Below are positions 20,348-28,924 of a stretch of 64,000 nucleotides of DNA, piece after piece. Source of the stretch: Bradyrhizobium barranii subsp. apii (GTDB lineage: Bacteria; Pseudomonadota; Alphaproteobacteria; Rhizobiales; Xanthobacteraceae). The position numbers and the translations under genes are program-made. The stretch is taken from positions 1,302,001-1,366,000 of the forward strand of contig NZ_CP096255.1 of the NCBI RefSeq assembly GCF_011516635.5. Direction: 5' to 3'. The notes beneath the pieces were generated by a model. The model had not been told where the DNA came from, made no database searches, and saw nothing but the letters and a program-made list of their open reading frames with translations. The stretch's first letter is position 1. Each line of letters begins with the position of its first letter.

Positions 20348-21112
20348 TCAATACCCGTCCACCCCGTTGATCCGCTGCAGCCGCTCCTGCATCGCCTTCT
20401 TGAGATCGTACCCGGCCCGCCCATAACCGGCATTGCGGCGGGCAATGAACTCGTCCTGCGCGCGCTGAAGCGCCCTGGCTTCCGCAGGATTGCGTGCCTC
20501 CCGGACCGCGCGGGCGTTCGACGCAAAAATCTCCCGATCGAGATCGGCGAGCTCGCGGTTGGCGCAGATGGCCTTCTCGACGGCCCGGGCCGCACTCCTG
20601 CAATTGAAGCTGGGCTTGCCGGCCACCGCCATCTGCGCGCCGATCCGCTCGAGCTCGCGCGCCATCGCCTTGTGATTGGCCTTGGCCTTCTCGTGGTTCG
20701 GATCGATCTTCAGCGCGGCGCCGAAATCCTGCACCGCCTTCGGCTTATCGCCCTTCTTCAGCCAGAGCTCGCCACGGGCGTTGAAGAGGTCGGCCAGGGT
20801 CGGATCGAGCTGAAGAGCGCGGCTGTCGTCGGCGATCGCACGGTCGACCTGGTCATGCCGCGCATAAAGCGCGCCGCGCGCGACCAGCGCCTTGACCAGG
20901 TCCGCCTTGGCCGTCTTCTCGTTGTCGATGACGGAGGCGCAGGCGGAGCCGGCCTTGTCCATGTCGTCGGCGGCAGCAGCAGCGAGGCACGGCGCGACAT
21001 CGACCTGCACGACGGCGGCGGGCTCGCCGCCGGTCGCGGCATGGGCCGCCCCTAGCGAAAGCGCACAGAGCGCCACCGCGCCGGACAATCGAATGAGATT
21101 TTGAGAACGCAT
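20348..21112 (-). CDS. secreted TPR protein with LprI-like domain (paralogue)
   Basis: A 254-residue exported protein: signal peptide MRSQNLIRLSGAVALCALSL ending near AAHAAT, two to three TPR units (DQVDRAIADDSRALQLDPT and KPKAVQDFGAALKIDPNHE), then a DUF1311/LprI-like domain starting at FNCRSAARAVEKAICANREL. The last residues (GRAGYDLKKAMQERLQRING) closely match those of the neighbour at 18830 (GRPGYDLRKVMQDRLQRLNA), so the two arose by tandem duplication. It is the upstream gene and both may share one promoter. Function is unknown; a periplasmic envelope role is an inference. Confidence 0.82.
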   Translation of the reverse strand: MRSQNLIRLSGAVALCALSLGAAHAATGGEPAAVVQVDVAPCLAAAAADDMDKAGSACASVIDNEKTAKADLVKALVARGALYARHDQVDRAIADDSRALQLDPTLADLFNARGELWLKKGDKPKAVQDFGAALKIDPNHEKAKANHKAMARELERIGAQMAVAGKPSFNCRSAARAVEKAICANRELADLDREIFASNARAVREARNPAEARALQRAQDEFIARRNAGYGRAGYDLKKAMQERLQRINGVDGY

Positions 21113-21262
21113 GCTAGCTGCAGTCGGAAAGTCTTGGCTTGAGTCTTGGCCTGGGTTTTGGCCTGGGTCTGGCTTGAGCCTTGCCTTGAGGGTGCACTAT
21201 CCATCATACGGCCGGATTGGTGCTAGCTTGTGGCACGGCCAAAATCGGTTTCGGGGATCAAC

Positions 21263-23068
21263 GTGTCGACATTCGAATGGATCATCGTGCTTCTGCTCGG
21301 CGCCGTTGCATTATCGGCGCTGGCGCGGCGGATCAAGGTCCCCTACCCGACCTTTCTCGCCATCGGCGGCGCGCTGATCGCCTTCGTGCCGAACAGCCCC
21401 TCCTGGACGCTCGAACCCGACCTCGCCTTGGCACTTTTTGTCGCACCGGTGCTGATGGATGCCGCCTTCGACACCTCGCTGCGCGATCTCCGCAACAACT
21501 GGGTTCCGGTCTCGACCCTGGTGGTCGCCGCGGTCGGCCTGACCACGGTCGGCGTGGCCTTCGTCGTGCACCGGCTGATGCCTGACATGCCCTGGGCCGC
21601 CGCCATTGCGCTCGGCGCCATCGTGGCCCCGCCGGATGCCGCGGCAGCGGTTGCAATCCTGAGCCAGGTCAAGCTGCCCTATCGCATGGTGAAGGTCCTG
21701 GAGGGCGAGAGCCTGCTCAACGACGCCAGCGCGCTCCTGATCTATCGCATCGCGGTCGGCGCTGTCGTCATGGAGCATCTGAAATGGAGCGAGGTCGCGC
21801 CGACGATCGCACTCGGGCTGGTCGGCAGCGTCCTCGCCGGTCTTTTGGCCGGGCGCATCATCCCGCTGTTCCTGGAACGCGTGAAGGAAGCGCCGAGCGC
21901 GATCATCGTGCAGTTCGCCACCACCTTCATGGTCTGGATCGCAGCCGAGCATCTCGGCCTCTCCGGCATCCTCACCATCGTCGTCTACGCCATCACCGTC
22001 GCGCGCACGGCGGGGGCGCGCATGCCGGCGCGGTTACGGGTGCCGTCCTATGCGGTCTGGGAAACGATGGTGTTCGTGCTCAACGTGCTCGCCTTCATGC
22101 TGATCGGCATGCAGATGCGGCCGATCTGGACGCGGCTCGACGCGGAGGTGCGCTGGGAATATTGCGTGGCCGCAGCCTGGATCCTGCTCACGGTGGTCCT
22201 GGTGCGGCTTGCCTGGATCACGTTCTACCGCGCGACGCTGCGCGTCCTGATCGCGCACGGGCTCTATCATCCGAAGGATCCCAAGCAGGTTGCCTCGCCG
22301 AAGGGTGGCCTCATCATCTCCTGGTGCGGCATGCGCGGTCTCGTCACGCTCGCCACCGCCTTCGCCTTGCCGGAAAACTTCCCCTACCGCGACTTCATCG
22401 TCTTCATCGCCTTTGCGGTGGTGCTGGGCTCGCTGGTCATCCAGGGCCTGACGCTGCGGCCGCTGATTCTCGCCTTCGGCCTCAAGGACGACGATCCCGT
22501 CGGTATCGAGGTCGCGCGCGCCCGCGCAGTCGCCTATCGCGCCGCGCTCGATGCGATCGAGGACGATCCGTCGGAGGAGGCGGAAATCCTGCGGCTCGAA
22601 TACCGCGCCATCCTGATGCAGGCCGACGACGATCCGCACGGCGGCATCGCCAGCGGCGAATTGCCCGCCGATCCGCTGCGCCGCCGCGCCATCGAGGCCG
22701 CGCGCAAATCGATCCTCGGCCTTCGCGATACCGAAGTGATCGGCGACGACGCGTTTCACCGGATCGAGGAAGAGCACGCTCGCGCTGCTGGCGGTGAAGG
22801 TGCTGAACTGGCCGATCAGCGAGAGTGCGGCGTGGCATTCGTTTGCCGGCGGGATTCTGGCGCTGGCGCAGTAGTCACCGCTGTCGTCCCGGACAAGCGC
22901 AGCGCAGATCCGGGACCCATAACCACAGGCGGGCGTGGTTACGAAGACTCGGAGTTACAACTTAGCAAAACAACTCTGTGCTGTGGTTATGGGTCCCGGG
23001 TTCGCGCCTTGCGCGCCCCGGGACGACAGCCGAGTATGAGGCGCCTTAAGCCCCCGCCTTGCACGTGA
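21263..23068 (+). CDS. Na+/H+ antiporter (CPA1 type) with aberrant C-terminus
   Basis: Cation/proton antiporter with about 12 transmembrane helices. Visible CPA marks are PTFLAIGGALIAFVP, GAIVAPPDAAAAVAIL (the conserved Asp after the helix break), EGESLLNDASALLIYR and CGMRGLVTLATAFALP. A GTG at 21263 with 'gggga' upstream is the likely start; another GTG at 21230 is in frame. After HRIEEEHARA (about residue 510) the sequence stops resembling an antiporter. It runs through a palindromic repeat (22881-23030) and overlaps the SDR gene end by 23 bp. In the next frame, 22772-22875 reads LALLAVKVLNWPISES... to a stop, so a recombination or frameshift probably replaced the native end. Confidence 0.8.
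   Translation: MSTFEWIIVLLLGAVALSALARRIKVPYPTFLAIGGALIAFVPNSPSWTLEPDLALALFVAPVLMDAAFDTSLRDLRNNWVPVSTLVVAAVGLTTVGVAFVVHRLMPDMPWAAAIALGAIVAPPDAAAAVAILSQVKLPYRMVKVLEGESLLNDASALLIYRIAVGAVVMEHLKWSEVAPTIALGLVGSVLAGLLAGRIIPLFLERVKEAPSAIIVQFATTFMVWIAAEHLGLSGILTIVVYAITVARTAGARMPARLRVPSYAVWETMVFVLNVLAFMLIGMQMRPIWTRLDAEVRWEYCVAAAWILLTVVLVRLAWITFYRATLRVLIAHGLYHPKDPKQVASPKGGLIISWCGMRGLVTLATAFALPENFPYRDFIVFIAFAVVLGSLVIQGLTLRPLILAFGLKDDDPVGIEVARARAVAYRAALDAIEDDPSEEAEILRLEYRAILMQADDDPHGGIASGELPADPLRRRAIEAARKSILGLRDTEVIGDDAFHRIEEEHARAAGGEGAELADQRECGVAFVCRRDSGAGAVVTAVVPDKRSADPGPITTGGRGYEDSELQLSKTTLCCGYGSRVRALRAPGRQPSMRRLKPPPCT
22881..23030. repeat. long palindromic repeat inside the antiporter 3' frame
   Basis: The outer arms 'ctgtcgtcccgg' and 'ccgggacgacag' and the inner arms 'gggacccataaccaca' and 'tgtggttatgggtccc' are inverted copies around about 45 bp. 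This type is dispersed in Bradyrhizobium. The antiporter frame reads through it. Confidence 0.8.
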
Positions 23069-23852
23069 TCCCGCCGTCGACCACGAGCTCGATCCCCGTC
23101 ACATATTTCGACTCGTCCGACGCCAGGAACAGCGCGGCATTGGCGACGTCCCAGGCCTCGCCCATGTGCCCCATCGGCACCTGCGCATCGCGGGCGCGCC
23201 ACATCGCGTCGACGTCGCCATTGGCGTAGCTGTTCGCGAGACCCGCGGAATGCTCCACCATCGGCGTCTTCATCAGACCGGGCAGGATTGCATTCACCCG
23301 CACATGGTTCTTCGCGAACTCGATCGCGGTCGAGCGCGTCAGCTGGTTCATCGCGGCCTTGCTGGCGTTGTAGCTGACATAGGAAATCCCGACATGCCGG
23401 ATCGAGGCGATCGAGGAGATGTTGATGATCGAGCCGCCGCCCTGCTTCACCATCACGGGGACGACGTGCTTCATGGCGAGATAGGCACTCTTGAGGTTGA
23501 CAGTGAAGACGCGGTCCCAGCTCTCCTCGGCGACCTCGACCACGCTGCCCATCTCGGCGATGCCGACATTGTTGTCGAGCACGTCGATGCGGCCATAGGC
23601 CTTCAGGCACGCCGCCACCATCGCCTCGATCTCGCTCGCGCGCGAGACGTCCGCGGTGAAGGCAGTCGCATTGCCGCCCTCACCCGTGATGATCTTCGCT
23701 GTCTCCTCGGCTGCCGCACCGTTGCGGTCGACGCAAAACACCTGCGCGCCCTCGCGCGCAAAGGTCACCGCGGTCGCCTTGCCGTTGCCCCAGCCGGGCC
23801 CGATCGAGCCGGCGCCCACCACCATCGCAACCTTGCCCTTGAGCCGATCCAT
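23046..23852 (-). CDS. short-chain dehydrogenase/reductase
   Basis: A 268-residue NAD(P)-dependent oxidoreductase. The cofactor motif is VVGAGSIGPGWGNGKATA, a longer form of the usual TGxxxGxG. NNVGIAE replaces the common NNAG. The catalytic Ser is in INISSIAS, and the Tyr and Lys are in SYVSYNASKAAMN. FVDGGI-type C-terminus: LVVDGGITCKAG. The substrate is not deducible. The start is MDRLKGKVAMVVG; upstream codons in frame belong to the 23876 palindrome. Confidence 0.9.
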   Translation of the reverse strand: MDRLKGKVAMVVGAGSIGPGWGNGKATAVTFAREGAQVFCVDRNGAAAEETAKIITGEGGNATAFTADVSRASEIEAMVAACLKAYGRIDVLDNNVGIAEMGSVVEVAEESWDRVFTVNLKSAYLAMKHVVPVMVKQGGGSIINISSIASIRHVGISYVSYNASKAAMNQLTRSTAIEFAKNHVRVNAILPGLMKTPMVEHSAGLANSYANGDVDAMWRARDAQVPMGHMGEAWDVANAALFLASDESKYVTGIELVVDGGITCKAGA

Positions 23853-23875
23853 CGCATTTCTCCCTTGCTGTTCTT

Positions 23876-23946
23876 GTAGCCCGGATGGAGCGCAGCGCAA
23901 TCCGGGGCGACTGTTCCCGGATTGCGCTTCGCTTCATCCGGGCTAC
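23876..23946. repeat. palindromic intergenic repeat
   Basis: The arms 'gtagcccggatggagcgcag' and 'cttcgcttcatccgggctac' pair over about 30 bp around 'tccggggcgactgttcccgga'-like centre sequence. The stop codon of the DUF1850 gene lies in its right end. Confidence 0.8.
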
Positions 23947-24320
23947 GGATCGTTACAAATCTTCATCGTCGTGACGTTAGCACCGATCGGGTGCCCGACA
24001 ATCTCCGACAACGTCCGGCACTTCCCGTCATGGCATAACCGCCATTCCCCGGCCGCACCCGAATTGCCGAGCACGACCTCCGGCATCGGTGCACGCTGCG
24101 GCTGCCATTGAAACCAGCCGTCGACGAGCCGCGCCTCGGGCGGCGGCTCCATGCCGGGCCCGGTGCCCTTGACGCGCGCCTGCACCAGTTCGAGGCCGGC
24201 AGGCGTCACGCGCCAGTCCTCCTGCCAGTCGACCTTCGCGATCGAGTGCGTCCACACCAGCGTGAAGGCGGAAAGCGCCAGCGCTTTCACGCCACCCGCT
24301 GTTGCGAAGCAGAGGCTCAC
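23943..24320 (-). CDS. DUF1850 protein of the TRAP-TAXI cassette
   Basis: A 125-residue protein of the DUF1850 family, which is repeatedly encoded beside fused TRAP permeases and is thought to be an accessory part. A hydrophobic N-terminus (VKALALSAFTLVW) is followed by WTHSIAKVDWQEDWRVTPAGLEL, the family core, and CHDGKCRTLSEI near the end. It begins with GTG at 24320, overlapping the permease stop by 4 bp. Its last codons run into a dispersed palindrome, so the extreme C-terminus may differ from homologues. Confidence 0.85.
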   Translation of the reverse strand: MSLCFATAGGVKALALSAFTLVWTHSIAKVDWQEDWRVTPAGLELVQARVKGTGPGMEPPPEARLVDGWFQWQPQRAPMPEVVLGNSGAAGEWRLCHDGKCRTLSEIVGHPIGANVTTMKICNDP

Positions 24321-26425
24321 GTCGCTTCGACGATGGCCGGCGGACGCTGCCGCCATTGCCACAGCACGAGCGCGGCGGAGAGCAGGAAGCCCACGGTGTC
24401 GCTGAAGGCGAAGTCACCGAGCAGGCAGAGCGCGGCTCCGAGCGCGAGCACGCGTTCGAGCAGCGTCATGCGCGTGAACAGAAAACCGATCGCGACCATG
24501 CCGAACAGGCCGATCGCCACCAGCGCCTTGAAGGTCGCGAGCGCCACCGCGCCGTAGAAGCCAAGCTTGGCCGCCATGGGATCGCCGGCCTGGAGCATCA
24601 GCGCCGGGGAATAGACGAAGATGAAGGGAATGACGTAGCCGGCGAGCGCGATGCGCATCGCCTCCCAGCCGATCTTGTCCGGGTTCTCCTTCGCGATCGG
24701 CGCCGCCGCAAGTGCTGCGAGCGCCACCGGCGGCGAGAGGTCGGCCATGATGCCGTAATAGAACGCAAACATATGGCTCGCGATCAAGGGCACGCCGAGC
24801 TTCGCCAGCGCGGGCGCAGCGAGCGCGGCGGTGATGATGTAGGTCGGGATGGTCGGAATGCCGGTGCCGAGCAGGATCGACAGTAGCATGGTCATGATCA
24901 ACGCCAGGAACAGGCTCTTCTCGCCGAGACCGATCACCCAGCTGCCAAAAATGGTGCCGACGCCGGTCTGCGACATCATGCCGATGATGACGCCGACGAT
25001 GGCGCAGGCCATACCCACCGTGATCGCCGACTTCGCACTCTCGGCCAGCGCATTGCGGCATTCGCGCAAGGCCGCGAACCCGCCGCGCACGAACGCCGTG
25101 ATCACGATCAGCCCGACGACGACGCTCGCGACCGGCACGATCTGGAGACCGTCGCGCGACAGCGCGCCGACGACGAGCGCAAGTCCGATCCAGAAGATGG
25201 AGCGGACGACCATCGAGGAGGCGCCGGCGGTGATGCTGGCGCCCAGGATCAGCGTCACCGTGAGCGCAAGGCCCATGCTGCCGGCATAAAGCGGCGTAAA
25301 GCCCTCGAACAGCATGTAGACGAGCGCCGCGAGCGGCAGCACGAGATACCAACGCGTCACCAGCGCCTTCCAGGCGCTCGGGATCTCCGAGCGCTTCATG
25401 CCGACGAGACCGTGCTTGCCGGCTTCGAGATGGACCATCCAGAAGGCGGAGGCGAAATAGAGGATGGCGGGGATCGCCGCCGCCTTGACGATCTCCGAAT
25501 ATTGGACGCCGAGCGTCTCCGCCATGATGAAGGCGACCGCACCCATCACCGGCGGCATGATCTGGCCGCCCATCGAGGCCGTCGCCTCGACGCCGGCAGC
25601 AAAGGCGCGGCGATAGCCGAACTTGATCATCAGCGGAATCGTGAACTGGCCGACGGTGACGACGTTGGCGACGCCGGAGCCGGAGATGGTGCCCATCATG
25701 CCCGAGGCGAACACCGCAACCTTCGCAGGTCCGCCGCGCGTCCTGCCGAACAGGCCGAGCGAGACATCGGTGAACAGCTGGATCATGCCGGCGCGCTCCA
25801 GGAACGAGCCGAACAAGATGAACAGGAAGATGTAGGTCGCCGAGACGTAGATCGGCACGCCGTAAAAACCTTCGGTGCCGAACGACAGATGCGTGACGAT
25901 CTGGTCGAAGTCGTAGCCGCGATGGTTGAGCGGCGACGGCAGATATTGCCCAAAGAACCAGTAGACGAGACACGCGCCGCACATCAGCGGCAGCGCCGCG
26001 CCCATCAGCCGCCGCGTGCCCTCGAAGATCAGCACCGCGAGCAGGGTGCCGACCGCGAGATCGAGCCGCGTCGGATCGCCGTCGCGCGCGATCAGGTCGG
26101 CATAGAAGATACATTGGTAGAGGCCGCAGAAGAAGCCGGCGCCGCCGATCACCCAGCCGAGCGTACGGCCGACATCGCTCTTCGCGGTAAAGTTGGCGAT
26201 CAGGCCGAAGGTGAGGAGAACGAGGAAGCCGACATGGACGCCGCGCACCACCTGGCTCGGCAGATAGTTGAAGGCGGCGACATAGAGCTGGAAGGTGGCG
26301 AAGGCGATGCCGATCCAGTAGGCGAGAGTGCCCCACCAGCCCGGACCAAAACCTTCCGGAAAACCGTGCTCGAAATTGTCGAATTCAACCTTGATAGGCC
26401 CTGCGGAGCCCTCTGCCTGCAACAT
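24317..26425 (-). CDS. TRAP transporter fused permease (4TM/12TM)
   Basis: A 702-residue inner-membrane permease in which the small (DctQ-like) and large (DctM-like) TRAP subunits are fused. Many transmembrane segments are visible. Family marks are GMMGTISGSGVANVVTVGQF, ASMGGQIMPPVMGAVAFIMAE, LLGTGIPTIPTYIITAALAAP and YYGIMADLSPPVALAA. Such permeases use an ion gradient to import substrates delivered by a TAXI-type binding protein, here encoded just upstream. The DUF1850 gene overlaps its end. The substrate is unknown; carboxylates are typical of TRAP systems. Confidence 0.93.
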   Translation of the reverse strand: MLQAEGSAGPIKVEFDNFEHGFPEGFGPGWWGTLAYWIGIAFATFQLYVAAFNYLPSQVVRGVHVGFLVLLTFGLIANFTAKSDVGRTLGWVIGGAGFFCGLYQCIFYADLIARDGDPTRLDLAVGTLLAVLIFEGTRRLMGAALPLMCGACLVYWFFGQYLPSPLNHRGYDFDQIVTHLSFGTEGFYGVPIYVSATYIFLFILFGSFLERAGMIQLFTDVSLGLFGRTRGGPAKVAVFASGMMGTISGSGVANVVTVGQFTIPLMIKFGYRRAFAAGVEATASMGGQIMPPVMGAVAFIMAETLGVQYSEIVKAAAIPAILYFASAFWMVHLEAGKHGLVGMKRSEIPSAWKALVTRWYLVLPLAALVYMLFEGFTPLYAGSMGLALTVTLILGASITAGASSMVVRSIFWIGLALVVGALSRDGLQIVPVASVVVGLIVITAFVRGGFAALRECRNALAESAKSAITVGMACAIVGVIIGMMSQTGVGTIFGSWVIGLGEKSLFLALIMTMLLSILLGTGIPTIPTYIITAALAAPALAKLGVPLIASHMFAFYYGIMADLSPPVALAALAAAPIAKENPDKIGWEAMRIALAGYVIPFIFVYSPALMLQAGDPMAAKLGFYGAVALATFKALVAIGLFGMVAIGFLFTRMTLLERVLALGAALCLLGDFAFSDTVGFLLSAALVLWQWRQRPPAIVEAT

Positions 26426-26475
26426 CGATATGTCCCCAACCGTCCAGCGCTTTTAACATTGCACAGCGTCTCGAG

Positions 26476-26592
26476 ACCGTCATGCCCGGGCTTGTCCCGG
26501 GCATCCACGGACTTTCTCGCCTAGCCTTAGAACGTGGATGGCCGGGACATCTGCGCGAAAACGCGCGTCGCGCTTTTGCCCGGCCATGACGT
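26476..26592. repeat. palindromic intergenic repeat
   Basis: The arms 'gtcatgcccgggcttg' near 26478 and 'tttgcccggccatgac' near 26575 form an imperfect inverted repeat with inner arms around 'atccacgg' and 'cgtggat'. It separates the TAXI gene from the permease gene within one operon, where it could change transcript stability between the two. Confidence 0.65.
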
Positions 26593-26609
26593 CCGATAAC
26601 GAAAGCTGA

Positions 26610-27557
26610 CTACTTGATCAGCCCTTTTTCCTTGTAATAGCGGATCGCGCCGGGGTGCAGCGGAACCGGGCTGCCGGTGGCGGCCGTCTCGAGCTTGATC
26701 TCCTTGCCCGCGGCATGGGCGTTCTGCAATTCGGGCAGCGACTCGAAGATCAGCTTGGTCATCTGGTAGGCGAGGTCGTCCGACACCGCGGAGCTCGTCA
26801 CGAGATAGTTGACTACGGCCGCGGTGGGCACGTCCTTGTCCTGGCCGGTATAGGTATTGGCCGGAATGATTGCCGAGATGAAGGGCGGGCCGATCTTGTC
26901 GATGGTCTCCTTCGGCACCGACACCACGGTGATCGAGGCCGAACTCGAGAGATCCTTCAGCGAGGCGACGCCAAGGCCGGCCGATTGAAGCGTCGCGCCC
27001 AACTGGCGGTTCTTCATGAGGTCGACGGATTCGGCGAACGGCAGATATTCGACCTTGCCGAGGTCCTTATAGGTCATACCTGCGGCCGCGAGGATCGCAC
27101 GGGAATTGAGCTCGGTGCCCGACTTCGGCGCGCCGACCGAGAGGCTCTTGCCCTTGAGATCTGCGAGCGTCTTGATGCCCGATTCGGCGGTCGCGACAAT
27201 CTGGATGTAGTTCGGATAGATCGCGCCGATGGTGCGCAGCTTGTCCAGCTTGGTCTTGAAGCCGGCTTCCTCGTCGCCCTCCCAGGCGGCTTTGAGCGAG
27301 TCACCCAGCGTGAACGCAATTTCGCCGCGGCCCTGCTGGAGCAGGATCAGGTTCTCGACCGACGCCTTGGTGGCCTGCACCTGCGTCTTCACATTCGGAA
27401 TCTTGTCGCCGTAGATCTTTCCGATCGCGACCCCGAGCGGATAGTAGACGCCGGAGGTGCCGCCGGTCAGCACGTTGATGAAGGATTGCGCATGCGCGCA
27501 AGGTGCCGACGCCGCCAGGGCAAGAGCCGCGGCCGCGCCGAAAATCGTCCGTTTCAT
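26610..27557 (-). CDS. TAXI-family TRAP transporter solute-binding protein
   Basis: A 315-residue periplasmic binding protein. The signal peptide MKRTIFGAAAALALAASAP ends near AHAQS. The TAXI signature LTGGTSGVYYPLGVAIGKI starts the mature part. EIAFTLGDSLKAAWEG, LADLKGKSLSVGAPKSGTE and LPELQNAHAAGKEI follow the family. It is the first gene of the cassette that continues with the fused permease and DUF1850. The frame is open upstream of this Met, but the signal peptide fixes the start. Confidence 0.93.
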   Translation of the reverse strand: MKRTIFGAAAALALAASAPCAHAQSFINVLTGGTSGVYYPLGVAIGKIYGDKIPNVKTQVQATKASVENLILLQQGRGEIAFTLGDSLKAAWEGDEEAGFKTKLDKLRTIGAIYPNYIQIVATAESGIKTLADLKGKSLSVGAPKSGTELNSRAILAAAGMTYKDLGKVEYLPFAESVDLMKNRQLGATLQSAGLGVASLKDLSSSASITVVSVPKETIDKIGPPFISAIIPANTYTGQDKDVPTAAVVNYLVTSSAVSDDLAYQMTKLIFESLPELQNAHAAGKEIKLETAATGSPVPLHPGAIRYYKEKGLIK

Positions 27558-27766
27558 GGTTGTTGTACTCCCCAAACCGGCCGGGAAATTGGCCGGATGG
27601 GGGAAGCGGGTCAACCCATCCAAAAGTCACAACAGGACTGCGGTAAACGGCTGACCCGGCTCGATTTTTGGGGAACCCGCGGGTGCGGCGAGGTGGCGCA
27701 GTCAGGGTCTGGCGCGTGTCTCGCCGCGCTGGCAAGCCTTATTGGCAAGCTCTTGCTGGCAAGCCC

Positions 27767-28246
27767 TTATTGGAAGGTCATGTCCAGGCACTTGGAGATG
27801 TCGGAGCCGAGGCCGGACGAGATGATGATGCAGCCGCGCACCTTCTGCGCGGTGACGTCGGCGGCCCAGACCGAATAGCCGCCGGGACCGAAGAACGAGT
27901 TGGTGTTCGGCGGTTCGGTCTCGGTCGCGTCGAAATCGTATTTGCCGTCGGTCTCGAAGATGCGCGGCTTCTTGGTGCAGCCGCCGTCGGTCTGGACGTT
28001 GATGACTTCCTTGTTGTCGCGGGTCAGCGCGAGCGAGACCTGGCAGCGGAAATATTCCGAGGTCTTGGTATTGAACAGGTAGGTGTAGGACTTGCAGGTC
28101 GCGGTGTTCAGCTTGCCCGGGGCGAGGCCACGGCTGCACGAAATCCGCTGGTTGTGGCTGAGCTGGTAGTCATCCGCCCGGGCGGCGGGCGCCAGCGCCG
28201 TCACCAACAGCGCGGCGGCTGAGCAGGCTTTCACGACTTGGTTCAT
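27767..28246 (-). CDS. hypothetical secreted protein
   Basis: A 159-residue exported protein without recognised family. The signal peptide MNQVVKACSAAALLVTAL ends near AARADDY. The mature part has five Cys (ISCSRG, TCKSY, RCQVS, GCTKK, GCIIIS, KCLD), suggesting disulphides, and no membrane segments. The start at 28246 has 'aggggg' about 10 bp upstream; another ATG at 28255 lies directly against that site and is less likely. It is divergent from the gene at 28441. Confidence 0.65.
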   Translation of the reverse strand: MNQVVKACSAAALLVTALAPAARADDYQLSHNQRISCSRGLAPGKLNTATCKSYTYLFNTKTSEYFRCQVSLALTRDNKEVINVQTDGGCTKKPRIFETDGKYDFDATETEPPNTNSFFGPGGYSVWAADVTAQKVRGCIIISSGLGSDISKCLDMTFQ

Positions 28247-28440
28247 CCGAATCATCCCCCTACCAATATTTTTGTCGAATTGCGTTCTAGACTGAAAGCG
28301 GAACATAGTCGCGCGGGGACGAAGGGAAAATCACAAACTGCTGGGCAGGACGTGATGCGCTGCGGCGCTTTCGCAAATTGACCTGTAAACGCCGTTCGTG
28401 ATTTGTTCAAGATGGCAACCCCAACGATGGGGAGGATGGG

Positions 28441-28752
28441 ATGATGGCATTTTCAACGAAGACATTTGCACTTGCACTCACAGCAACGCTCGGCGCATTC
28501 AGCGCACCCGCAATGGCGCAGACCGCGGCAACGCCCTGGGAGCTCAAGCCCGACACCGGCTATGCCTATGACAAGGAAGGCAAGACCTTCTCCTACAAGA
28601 TGGGCACCAACAATGCCGGTGAACTCCTGAAGGGCGCCAAGAAGGTGCCGAAAGGCACGCTGTTCTTCATCGGCCACAACGGCCAGCTCTACATGCGCAG
28701 CGGCCCGTATCTCGAAGGCGACGGCAAGTTCAAATTCGGGTCGGATCAGTAG
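28441..28752 (+). CDS. hypothetical small secreted protein
   Basis: A 103-residue exported protein. The signal peptide (MMAFSTKTFALALTATLGAF) ends at PAMAQ. The mature domain WELKPDTGYAYDKEGKTFSYKMG...GTLFFIGHNGQLYMRSGPYL is compact and soluble, with no Cys. A 'ggggagg' site lies 10 bp upstream of the ATG. I do not recognise the family, although the pattern recurs in Bradyrhizobium. It is divergent from the gene ending its 5' side at 28246. Confidence 0.7.
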   Translation: MMAFSTKTFALALTATLGAFSAPAMAQTAATPWELKPDTGYAYDKEGKTFSYKMGTNNAGELLKGAKKVPKGTLFFIGHNGQLYMRSGPYLEGDGKFKFGSDQ

Positions 28753-28794
28753 GGGGCGACGGCCAACCCAAGCATTCGGTATCATCACCCGCCT

Positions 28795-28915
28795 TGTGCG
28801 CGCTTGCGCACTGGGGCGGGTGATCCAGTATTCCAGAGGCCGTTGTGCTTCAATCGAGAGGCTGCGGCGTACTGGATGCCCCGGTCAAGCCGGGGCATGA
28901 CAGCGGAGGATGTGG
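28795..28915. repeat. palindromic repeat (TACTGGAT family)
   Basis: The arms 'gggtgatccagtattccaga' near 28818 and 'ggcgtactggatgccccggt' near 28865 are inverted relatives, and a second hairpin 'gccccggtcaagccggggc' follows. Related units lie at about 16543 and 31430. Confidence 0.65.
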
Positions 28916-28924
28916 CAGCGAGGA

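Noticed and set aside
24414..26336. 640-residue minus-strand frame shifted within the TRAP permease gene
   Set aside because: Out-of-frame reading of the same strand; the permease frame has all the motifs.
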